Shown here: positions 51,001 to 61,573 of the stretch, in pieces | Position numbering within the stretch: the first letter of the stretch is position 1 | How the letters are laid out: each line of letters opens with the position of its first letter | Origin: Botrytis cinerea B05.10 | Taxonomy: Eukaryota > Ascomycota > Leotiomycetes > Helotiales > Sclerotiniaceae | Reading direction: 5' to 3' | Length of the DNA stretch: 64,000 bases | Assembly: GCF_000143535.2 (NCBI RefSeq) | Contig: NC_037316.1 | Span: 2,418,001-2,482,000, forward strand | Position numbers and translations under genes: made by a program | The notes under the pieces: model-generated | Told to the model about the DNA's origin: nothing | Seen by the model: the letters and a program-made list of their open reading frames with translations, nothing else | Database searches by the model: none

Positions 51001-54000
51001 ATCTCTTTTCTCATATCAACACAATTATTTATATTTTGAGTAATGGATATCGCATTTCCAAGGGAAAAACTTTCTCGATGTTTAAAATTGTAATACGAAG
51101 TATACCTCATCCCACGCTTTTTCCATATGCACATCATTTATAACATGCCATTCCGATTATTTCCCGAGGAGTTCCCCCTGTGGTATTACGAAGGGGTTAT
51201 GTAACACAATTGCCACGGGCTTTTCGTATCCAATTTGTTGGGTTGGAGGCGTAGAGGTCGTTTTCGTTTGCCCCTCTTGAGAAAATGAATGGTGTGATAA
51301 TTAGGAGAATTTCTTAAAGGCGTTTGAGACGTCCTACTTGGTGGCGTTGGAAGACGTTATTTTTCACATGTCACCCCCTCCTTGTTTCTGATGGTGTAAG
51401 ACATGTGGATATAGATGAGATATGAGATATGACTGGTCATTTCACACTACTTCGTACAATAACGGGACGGAGAAAATGATTGGTTGGGATTTCATATCTT
51501 CAAGCCTCTGTTTCACTCCTGTGGTGAATAGACGTGCCAAGAGAATGCGGGGTAGCTTCCAAGTGAGGTATGTGCAGCTGTCAGATATAATGTCATGACT
51601 CGTGAAAGTATAGTCGAGATAATTTCTGATTTGGGAGGTCGTTTATTTACTAGCTGATATGATGTAATTTCACTCAACATGTTCGAAGCCTTGAACTATC
51701 TTGCTGGCTGTAGAGAATGATATTTGGCATTGAGGATGCGGGGCTACATACTCGGGTTTATACAGGACTGACAAATCTTGCCAAAAAGACCATTGAGATG
51801 AAGATACATCATCATGGTACATGATACATGAAGGTATGTAAGTAGGGACCTGTCGACCTGGTATCACCCCCCAGTATAAACTTTAAATGTACATTGAAGA
51901 GATATGACGATCTCGGACAATATGTCCATTTCCATGCCGCATCTTGGTAGCGGAAGTACCGGTACATGGCTTTTCTAAATTTCAGCTGTCTACCGATCCG
52001 GATACTTCGGAGGAACCCTATTCCAGTAGGAATCTCACTGGAATATCGTAAGATGTAAGTCCTCGTCATGATAAGATGAAGGTCACGTTCTCGTGTACCC
52101 CGAGTACCGTGACTTGAATGAAGTCACGGTACCAACTCTCTGAACTTCTTATCATGGCGTTTCATCAGATCAAATACCTAGAAACTTGGCTCTGCATCCA
52201 GACCAGGCTTATATCCAGTGATTTTCACAAACGTGCATATTTTCAAGTGACTAGTCATGTCGCATGTGATTGGATCTGCAAATCTGCACGAATTATTGCG
52301 GGCTTTAATTGGCAATCATTGGCATGGTGTGATTGATGGACTGATTTATGGATAATCATGTTGAATATTGGTTTTCCTCGAGATAATATTGGGCATGGAA
52401 TACGAAGGTTTTGCCTTCCACTACTGCTGTTGCTGTCAATTCTAGAGAATCGAAAGCAAATCTTGAGGAATGCTCCAATGATTCTCATGGCGTTATTGGT
52501 AAGGTAAAATTTCCTTATCATTTTTCAGAGGCGTTGTACTAAGTTTGGACCCGAGTGTTCATATAACCTCTCTGATATAACAAATAGCTTCAAGGGCCCT
52601 TTAACTGTCAGCTCCGAGGGGTAATCAGCTGGGGCATCGAAGATATGTCTTTGTATGACCTAATGAGGAAGTAAAATCATGTTAATGTTTCCTTGTATAC
52701 TGGACTATACGACGCTAAAACAATATATCTTCATTTATTCTTATTCGAGAAGCACAGCTGATAAACTATCTCTTCTCCCTTTTAATGAGAAGTGGGGAGA
52801 GGAGGGACGGTGGGGTCATCCCTTACTTGATAATTTATCACTGCTGCAGACTGGATAATGTGAATCGGATATGTGATAATCTGGGGAAACCAGTTCCTCT
52901 CCACCCATGAGCTTGCTCGTCGTGACTAGAGAGTACTTTCCGTCATCATCCCTCCCCCCACCCCCCATCCCCACACCCCCCATCCCCAATCACTCATCAT
53001 ATAAACATATCAGGAAGAGAAGCTGATCTTGTGATCACGCCTTTTGTGTAACCTCGTTGCTGTATGACACGTACAACCCCATCTTAGCCCTTTAGCCAGG
53101 CTTTGATGTTCCGAAATCATGTCGTTCCCTTTGGTATCCTAAAAAAATCAATATCGAATTTATCACTATTCAATAACAATATGTGTGAACGCTCTAATCC
53201 TGCAAACAAACTCCAAAGCGGAAGGTTAAACGCTCTGCATGTAGTGAAACTCTCTTATCGGTATGGATATAACCAAACAACAAGCAGGACAAAAATTACA
53301 TGGTGTTTTTGCGGTGTACACAAGCGCAACCTTGAAATTGCATATATGATTAATCTAGTACCACTGCTTATACATGCATTTTGCAGGATTTGGAGAAATT
53401 TTTTCAGTGATACAATTTCGCTGTCAAGGATGTTGTGTAATAGAACTTTGATTCTGTAGAGTCAATTCAATATGTCAAACAACGTCGTGAAACATTCCTT
53501 ATCTTTGTGAAAATCAACGCAACGGTGAGTAGTAAGTGCTGATCTTCAACGCTAGGGAAGTCTTTGTTTAGACTTGATTGCGATCTGAGAAGCTTTTTGA
53601 TATCTATTTTTTGATCTGGTGAGGCTGAGTTGAAGATCTCGGGGCGCATGAGAGTAGTACTTTCACTAAGATCTTCATCATAGCTTTGTAGAGAGAACAA
53701 ACAATGTAGGAGGCGGATAAGTTTTCTATTTGCAGATTAGACCCTGAACCATCCGGTAAAGACATGTCTCCTAAAGCTTTGTTTTGCCCACATTGATGTT
53801 TGAGTTGCGGTGTATTGCACCAGAGATTGTAGGCTGTGACCTCGCCTCTAATTAGGGGCACCAAGTACAACCATCATTCGCAAAATAGCTTTGGCGAGGT
53901 AATTCTGTTCCACAGATTGAGTATGTTGAGTCAACATACGATATTGATATTTCCACCAAGCCAGCCCATCGCAAGAGGGCTTTTGGGCTATGGAACTGTG

Positions 54001-54800
54001 CTTTAAGGGTTCGGGCGTCATTGAAACGAGTCTATCATAGATAAATCGACTAACTTTCACCTGTCCCCGTCGAAGTGGACTACACCGTTCACTAGGTAAT
54101 CAATTACCAATAATCGTAAACCAATCCTCGACACCAAAGAAACTGCCATGGCTTGAAATTTCCCAAACAGAGCAGCCCAGACAATCGCAAGGAAACAATC
54201 GGATTACCAAGAAAACATGGACCCTGAAAACGCTGATTCTCAAAGGAAAGTGGCGGTCCCGACCGAATGTTTGGTATTCGGTGAGCCACGAAAGGGTGCA
54301 AGCTACGGGCGTGCAGAAACTCTATTTAGCTTCGCTAATGAATTTCATTCAATGCACCTCTTGTGGTTGTAACACTAACGACAACACTAAACTCGCAATG
54401 TGATATCTATGGATGTTTTATCGATTTTCTATTGTGGGCATAAGCTAGGGCTTGAAATAAAGTTCGTGGGCTGAAAGATCGACGGTGCACTGTTCAACAG
54501 ACTTTGAATCTCCCCGCTCGGACTTCAATCTACTATCAGTTTTCAAACCAGTTATTGCGCGTACGCCGTGAAGCGGCCAGTACTTTCGACTGGGAACTAA
54601 GAGATGAACTTCCGGTAACTGTAATGATTGGAAATCACTTGGCAAATTGGTTGAGAGCGGGAGCCACGCAGTATGAGGTACTCAACACTGCGTAGTCATT
54701 AGATACCAAGGCTCGAAAGTGGGATAAGGTTATAGCGTGGAAAAGTTTGCGAGACATAACAAACTATGAGTGAAAATTTTGTCAGGGCTTGAATGTTGAT
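45001..54800. other. Gene-free interval
   Basis: About 10 kb in which I recognise no gene, RNA gene or transposon. Frames of 100-120 codons at 49410-49745, 50802-51143 and 53103-53459 have no family signature or plausible splice partners. The perfect hairpin at 52104-52132 and a C-rich run at about 52950-52990 are the only marked structures. Confidence 0.5.
52104..52132. repeat. 12-bp perfect inverted repeat
   Basis: GTACCGTGACTT and its exact reverse complement separated by GAATG. No gene within kilobases; not followed by a T-run. Confidence 0.85.
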
Positions 54801-54812
54801 TGATGCATGCCC

Positions 54813-55400
54813 TCAACTCCTAACCCTAATCTTCTCTAGACGACGAAATGAGAGATTCATGTGTGCTCCGTATATGGATATGAAGCGTGCAGTAGAGAGA
54901 ATCGGGAGTCGGGGAATGGGGATTGGGGATTGAGGAAAGGTCCAATTTCCACCCGCAATGTGCACGGGCAGTATAACCTTCACGGCTGTACTCGGATTGA
55001 GTCGGTTTGGAGACAAAACGGTCTTATGTATGACAGAAGTATTGGGGAAAGGACCGACTCTGGTGGGTATGGAGAGTTTCAATAGTTGGGCATACGCGCC
55101 GTGGAAATTGGGTTGAGGATTGAGTGTGTTGGGGAAAGGGCCGATTTCGTTACTTCCCCAGGTGGATGTATGTTTCCGTGTGTCATATTTTAACGTGAGA
55201 TAGGAATGCGGAGCGGACATCGTTGCAGGACTGAGAAGCGGAATAGTGGGCGAATTGGGGAAAGGGCCGATTTGGGTGGATATGTCAAGAGGGACACACG
55301 GCATCGTACAGTGGGAGCGGAGCCGGCGGGGTGTTGTGAATTTCGGGCTCATAAACTTGCAGATATGAAGGATCATGGGGAAAGGACCGAATATATGCAA
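54813..55400 (-). CDS. Hypothetical 195-aa frame with spaced GPFPN motif
   Basis: Longest open frame in the 24-kb gene-poor interval. I do not recognise it. It contains the peptide (I/V/F)GPFP(N/M) four times: FGPFPM, IGPFPNS, IGPFPNT and VGPFPNT, spaced 40, 42 and 29 residues apart, with unrelated sequence between. The one variable base inside the motif (GGC or GGT) is silent in this frame. A fifth, diverged DNA copy reads NWTFPQ here, shifted by one base, and a sixth copy at 55430-55448 lies upstream of the ATG and out of frame. There is no signal peptide, no dibasic processing site pattern, and no known domain. The opposite strand is also open through several copies (GKGP), so coding is unproven; a non-coding repeat is equally possible. 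Confidence 0.25.
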   Translation of the reverse strand: MHIFGPFPMILHICKFMSPKFTTPRRLRSHCTMPCVPLDISTQIGPFPNSPTIPLLSPATMSAPHSYLTLKYDTRKHTSTWGSNEIGPFPNTLNPQPNFHGAYAQLLKLSIPTRVGPFPNTSVIHKTVLSPNRLNPSTAVKVILPVHIAGGNWTFPQSPIPIPRLPILSTARFISIYGAHMNLSFRRLEKIRVRS

Positions 55401-55448
55401 GTGCAGAACCTGGAGTACGTTTGATGGGTATTGGGGAAAGGGCCGAAT
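54930..55448. repeat. Six-copy dispersed 17-19 nt motif
   Basis: ATTGGGGAAAGGRCCGA or close variants at 54930 (diverged), 55041, 55128, 55254, 55372 and 55430. Spacing is about 56-125 nt. A weaker GGTGGRTATG-like block follows at least three copies. Confidence 0.8.
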
Positions 55449-55449
55449 A

Positions 55450-58400
55450 CCATAAGGGAATTATGTCAAGATAAGAGTGGAATTGAATGAAGGGTCAGCC
55501 TGGTTTTTGGTTCGAAGAGAAGTGCCGAGTGGCTCTTGAGACGAACTGTTCTGCTAGTTGAATAAGAAATTGAAGGCTCCTTTGTACACTGAATGACTTT
55601 CGTTGATAGTGCAACACATATCAGATGATGAGTGACAACATTTGATAATGAATTGACAATAATTCCTCAGTAGGATGACCGGATGGCTTCAAATTGTCTC
55701 GCAACAACAGATTTTGCAATAGTAATTGGCCAGAAACACTGGAGAGTTGCTCAGTATGCCTTTGGAGATTTTAAATGCAACTATGTCTGGATGTAGGAGC
55801 TCTCGGAATGAGATAGAAGGAAATGAGAAGTAGTTCTGCCGTGATGGCCGTTGCCTATGATATGCTTGCTTGTGGTGATTTATAGACATTCAATATCACA
55901 TCATTCATTTACTCTTCTTATGTAATGAGTTTCTATGATGTTTCTGTTTACCGAGAATCGCTTGTCTAAACGATTGCCCTCTCCCCTATCTTCCAATCCG
56001 TTCAAATATATGAGAATACTCTACGCATTAATTCCTAACAACTTACTGCCCACTCTAAAACTGTTTTACATCCATTCTATATAACATATGACTGCTATAG
56101 ACCCCACAAGCCCATATCCGCACGACATACCATCTCGACTTGGGGTCTTACTGATGTAAGCATAAAAGTGTAAAGTTGATCCAAGTAAAGTTGAAGGCTC
56201 TTAAATCGAGAACGCTTTTTTAATACATGAATCCATGTGACTTAATAACAGCTTCCAAAGATTATGTCTTCAAGGTTTATATCAAAAACAAATATCAAGT
56301 GCTTTGATAGATCGACTTTCACAATATAGATGAGCAGATGTGATACTCGTTTTGAAACTGTTAACCACAATATCTATATTACTACGGAGCTTGTCTCAAG
56401 GTCCCAATTATTTCTCTTCATTTTTTCCTCTAAATTAATGAGTGGTAGATAGATGAGATACTTGCCCCTAGATTGCTTTCCCTATTATCAAAAGCTACCA
56501 AAATTGAGAAGTTGGACGATACAAGTTAGATGTATAGCCACTAAAAAGCGAAACACATGACAAAATCTGTTATACAGAGCTTTCTGTGAGAACACTTTGT
56601 ACAATGCGTTCTTTGCGGACTCAAAATATATCTCAAAATATGTGAGTGACGTTCGTAGTGTTTCATCTTGAGAAGCAAGCTTTTGCTTTGATCACATATT
56701 CATTGTTAACCTGTTGATATCTTTCATTTTCTCTGGCCTCTTTAATTCAAGTGAAATCAGAACAGTGTTCTTTTTTTCTAGTGAGTGAAGAACAAGGAAG
56801 AGAAGTAAACAGACAATCTGTTGATCGTGGTTTGTATTTTCAAAGCACTATCGTGCACCTTCTATATAATTTTATTCCAATTAACAGTGTTTCTTTGACC
56901 ATTGTAGTCACCAATGAGAAGAAATTCCTCTGAAGTAGGTCGAAATTATGATATAACAAGATTCCCTCTTTCAAAATGAAAATCTGCAACAAAAGTTCTT
57001 GTGTTAAGTTGCATTCTAGAGTATAATGTTCTAGATACTTAGATTCAAAAGTGGGAACTTGGGTCGATAAGCATAAAGATGAGTCTTAATTTTATGTAGT
57101 GCATGCATCACAGAATCAGAAGGTTTCTTTTATCATCATCATCATCAATAATCAGTTGGATACCTCAAAACACTAATCGGAGTGCTAGCAAAAAACAATA
57201 TTATCTCCTAAAACTTCTTCCTCACACTCCGCTACATTCTCGGACACCTTGCGGAGTTTTGGAAGATATTTCTGAAACCCGAGTGCTCCGGCTTCCTCAT
57301 CTTTTCTGAAAGTTTTTGAAGCGATAACATTATTATGTGTATCAATACTACCCTACTATCTCAGATCAATCTCCGCGCGGAGCCATCATACTTATCAAAC
57401 GAAACTCCGCGCGGAGTCAACTTTTCTCTACCTTCTTCGTGGCTTCACTAAAGGAATTGCGTTATAATCAAACTCCGGAACTTGGGGCCGAGTATCGGGG
57501 TTTCGGAACCGAACTGATTGGTTAATGTGTAAACCAGTGCGGTATAATACATCACAATTTGATCGATTTCATGGTCTGTGGTCTCTGCAATATTAACCTT
57601 CTATGAATAGATACAGGATCAAGTAGTGTATGATGTCAGTCAGTCTTGATCAAAGGAGATGTGGACCCGGATGGAAGCGAACCAAAACCGCAGTTTCAGA
57701 GATAATTTCGAGATCTACCTTGTATGGGTATTGTCGGTGGAGAGGAAGGCATGAAGGGAAAGGCAAGTATGTACCGAGGTTGAATCATAAGATTGTGGGA
57801 ATAGCATGAGTGATTGTAGAGATTAGACTGCATAGGGTTTCTATTCAGGGCCTTGGCTTGGATGCAAGAAGGGTCTATGGGGAAAAGTGTATCCAATCGA
57901 CATTTTTGATGCTGTGGTCTTAGTAACCAACACATTCCTTTTGCCAAATGCATCAAAGCGGGCAATGAATATAGTTGGAAAAGTTTCCCATAAACGAAGA
58001 GGGCATCAATCTTTAGTGAATTATTTGTATCCTAATTAGGGATGAATCTATGCTGAGCTTTATACTGGAGGAGGAATTATCTCTCTTGCCATTTTCGCTG
58101 CCACTATATTCAAATAAGCTTTATTTCAAGTTACTGGTCTGCACGGAGTAGCGAGAATTTTTTTCTTGGTTCAATATGTCTTGCTGCCCGGACAAGAAAA
58201 TTTCATTTACGCTAGTTCTCCAACTGATTTACCTACTGTACGGAAATTTCTACAGGCATAAGGGAATTGGCAGACAACAAGCTTGTGGTCAAGATGCAGT
58301 ACTACTCCAACATGAGAAAGATACTTATGGTTTGAGTCAGGATTCGGTCTTGGATGTCATCAGTGTTGGGTCACAATACCAGAACACAACATAGATAGTT

Positions 58401-60264
58401 ACCTTACAACGAAACAAGATACGATGATAGTGAGATACTGATTGTAGAATCCTAGTATACCGGGAAATGTATATTGACAAACGGCAAATTGTGGCTTATC
58501 TAGATTAGCTACAGGTTCACATCTTGCAGCTCCTCATCAATCAACCCCATTCCCCCGTATGTCTTACTTCCCCAGAACTCCAGACTCCAGATTCTTCATC
58601 GATGTGCATTCGGCATTTCCAGAAAGTTCTTCATGCCCAAATCACTGTTCTCGATGAAATCTCCAACACACATATTACCAAACTACGGTACTACCACTTT
58701 GTCAATAATTCATGATCAATATACAGTACCACGTATCTCTATCTCCACCTATCTGTGCTGCACCCCTCGCTCACGTGCAGAAGCGTGATCGTGCTCGGTG
58801 AGCCACGTAACCAGGCGTGAACTATGTGCAGCCACGTAGGACCCCACATGTTCATCTATTAATTTCTAACCACACTCGTGTTTATTGGGAGATATGAATA
58901 CCTTGATTCGTATTTCCGCATTCAATATTTGAAGGCGAGTGAGTGAAGAAAATTCATGCTATTATGGGCTTTTACAAATTTGAGAAGGAAGTTGGGTTAC
59001 GATGCTGAAATGCTATGCGAGCCCCACTATGTATGTACCCTAGTCGTACATATGCGACTAGACGAATTCTGCAACGTTATGTTGTATTGGGAAGCAATGG
59101 TCAATTTGTATGCTACCTGCAGTGAATGAAAAGTGTGTTTTGGGAAGCCTAGAAGGTGATAGTACCCACTTGATATAGTGAAGTGAAATGGTCTAGATGA
59201 TACGATTTGATATATTCTACATGAAGAATATGCACGACGTGCTTTTGCATTACAGCAGGAAGCTAGATTGTGTAATTATTGATATAAGTACATAAAAATT
59301 TGAAACATACTTATATTATCTAGTAAGCTCAAGATATGCGGCCTACAATACCCCCTCTTCTTTGGAATAGAATAAGCCAGCATAAATTCACTGTGTCTAG
59401 CTATTGCACCCTGCATAAATATTATGTTGGAAGACACAGAGTCCCTTAATCCTGCACATAGTCGTGCGGCTAAAAAGTAATAAGTAGTCGACTCCGAGGC
59501 TAGATGCACATATCACACAATAGTAACCTACAAGAGGACTAACCTGAATTCCTTGGTGGCGAAGTTGCATCCTTTCTGGCAGCACGAGTACCAATCGTAT
59601 ACCGTCGATCACTCGGGAAGAAGTAGACTCACCTGCATGCATTGAAGTAGGCAGGTGACTTTGGCATACAACACTTGCATATATGTAGATCCCAAGAAAG
59701 ACCCTGACCCTGACGTGGTTATAAGCCTCAATGAACCTTCCTATGTAGGAATCTGACCTAAGCTTTTTTGCCTCAAGTCTGCTCAACTAAACTGATAACA
59801 CTTGGCCGATTCGGTTACAATAATGAAACATCAGCTATGCGAGATGTAAATATGCCTTTGATCTCACAGGCCCGTTAGTATGTATTATGTCCGAAGACCG
59901 CCACTGTCGATCCGTATGTTGTCTTGACTTGAACATCTTGCATTGTATTCATATCACGGGAACATGCAAGGTCAGCCAATGACTCGCTGGATATGTTTTT
60001 TACTCAAATTTACGCTTAGAGGAATACTATGACCTTTCGCAAGAAGTGAACATGTAAAACAGTACTTTATGTCAGCGAGTGTTGGAGTCGATGACTGGGT
60101 TAAATCGATCATCTAATGAATACCAATGATACCTGAAAACTAAGATAATAATAACATTCAAGGAGACTTCAATATCTGACAAACTCTATAAGTTGTTTCC
60201 CAATTTCGTATAAGATTAAAATGAAATGAATATATATATATATAGATATGTAGATATGTAGATA
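55450..60264. other. Gene-free interval with paired CTCCGCGCGGAG palindromes
   Basis: About 4.8 kb, AT-rich, no recognisable gene. A 129-codon frame at 59397-59786 (-) shows no family signature. The two 12-bp palindromes at 57371-57416 and a TA run at about 60230-60243 are the only distinct features. Confidence 0.5.
57371..57417. repeat. Two copies of palindrome CTCCGCGCGGAG
   Basis: Perfect 12-bp palindromes at 57371-57382 and 57405-57416 (the second extends to 14 bp), 34 nt apart start to start. CGGAG half-sites in everted order resemble zinc-cluster factor sites. Confidence 0.8.
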
Positions 60265-60564
60265 CAGTAATGAGAGAATCATTCAACCGTCACTGGCGTT
60301 ACATGAGGAGCCAAAAGAAAAGAATTGCACACGGCAATGAGAAATCATTCAACCGTCACCAATATTACACATTATATGAAAAATGAACATACATATTATA
60401 TGTATATACGGCAATGAGAAATCATTCAGCCGTCACCAGTATTACATGGAAAAGAAGAATGCATAGTACGTACGGTAATGAGAGAATCATTCAACCGTCA
60501 CTGGCGTTACATGAGGAGCCAAAAGAAAAGAATTGTACACGGTAATGAGAAAATCATTCAACCG
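60265..60564 (-). repeat. Five-copy hairpin array at 3' end of the 60.6-kb gene
   Basis: Cores at 60265-60289, 60332-60355, 60409-60432, 60473-60497 and 60540-60564. On the minus strand each reads CGGY-TG-AATGA-loop(4-5 nt)-TCATT-RCYG and folds into a 9-bp stem with a 2-nt bulge. Copies 1 and 4 share about 67 nt, so the array partly arose by a 208-nt duplication. The last core contains the stop codon of the gene, so the array runs into its 3' untranslated region. Confidence 0.85.
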
Positions 60565-61573
60565 TCAAGGGTACAGAAAAAACATTCACAGCCCATTCTG
60601 TGAGGATATGCATGGTCGAGACGACGGCCAGAAAGAATCCATCTTCGTTTAATTTCGGCCATTTCTGTTCTCATCTCCTCATCTAATTTAAGGAGTTGCT
60701 CTGCTGTAAGGGGAGGTCTTTCCCATGCGTCAAGGGGGGCACCTCCTTCTTCGTCGTCCTCCGAATCATCTTCGGTATCTGAGGCATTGCCACCATCTGG
60801 GACAATATCTCCGACTTGAACATTGTCTTCGTTTGTGACAATGGCTTTGACTTGAACATTGTCTTCGTTTTTGACAATGGCTTCGACTTCAACATTGTCT
60901 TCGTTTGTGACAATGGCTTCGACTTGAACATTGTCTTTGTTTGGGACAATGTTTGCTTCCCCCTCGTTTTGGACAGCGGAAGAGCTCGCTTGCTGAATGG
61001 CCCCATTATTGTCACCATTGGCAGCGCAGGGGGCATAAAGTGCACAGAACCCTCCACAGTGCGAGAAACCACAGTCATAATCGTTAAAATCCTCCTCTTC
61101 AAGTCTTCCATAAAAAGATCCATTGAAAGGAACGAAGGGCGGGGTGGAAGGGTCAAAGGTAAAGGTAAAGGTGCGTGCACCAGAAATTTGGCCATTCGCT
61201 GCGGTCCTATCCCAAATACTTTTGATAAAAGCGCGGTTTCCCGAGAACCCTTTGCCAGGAACAGGCATGACATCGATGCGGAGAACAGAACCTCCTTGAG
61301 AAGAATCAAGTCCAGTTCTAGGTTGATCAACTGAGCTAGCGATTGGAGGTCCTTGAGAAGGACCAGGCGCACCTGCAGTTTGAGAAGAAGATTGCTATAT
61401 AAAGTTTATCAATACTAATTCAAGCCGTGAACGGGTACCAATAAGGTTTGTATACTTACCGAAATTTTGAACATGTAACGCTTACTTGCGTCATTGATGA
61501 TGGCCTCCAAAGGTCTGACGGGTCTTTGGTCCATCGATTCATTATTGGGCAATACGCCGCCAGAGTTCGCCAT
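60558..61573 (-). CDS. Hypothetical acidic protein with 12-residue tandem repeat
   Basis: Not recognised. Exons 61573-61460 and 61394-60558, intron 65 nt (GTAAGT donor, ATATAG acceptor), 316 aa. The N-terminus MANSGGVLPNN is followed by a Ser/Gln/Pro-rich stretch, then GKGFSGNRAFIKSIWD, a TFTFTFDPSTPPFVPFNGSF segment and a Cys-rich patch (CGFSHCGGFC..C). Next are four 12-residue repeats NxDNVxVxxIVx, an acidic run (TEDDSEDDEE), a helical Glu/Arg segment (LLKLDEEMRTEMAEIKRRW) and a C-terminal CECFFC. No signal peptide or membrane span. The splice is supported by frame and consensus sites. The stop codon lies inside the first hairpin of the 3' array. Cytoplasmic or nuclear location is a guess. 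Confidence 0.7.
60799..60942 (-). repeat. 36-nt coding tandem repeat, four units
   Basis: Four 36-nt units encoding NKDNVQVEAIVT-type 12-mers; units differ by a few substitutions (Glu/Gln, Glu/Lys/Gly). Expected to vary in copy number between strains. Confidence 0.88.

Noticed and set aside
54278..58807. Shared 13-mer TCGGTGAGCCACG at 54278 and 58795
   Set aside because: Flanking similarity is weak; many 13-mer coincidences are expected in 64 kb.
59397..59786. 129-codon minus-strand frame
   Set aside because: No recognisable motif, no promoter or intron signals, and composition like surrounding spacer.
60265..60564. CRISPR-like array (repeats about 25 nt with spacers)
   Set aside because: Eukaryotic gene context, only five copies, spacers partly duplicated, and the repeats overlap the stop codon of a spliced gene.
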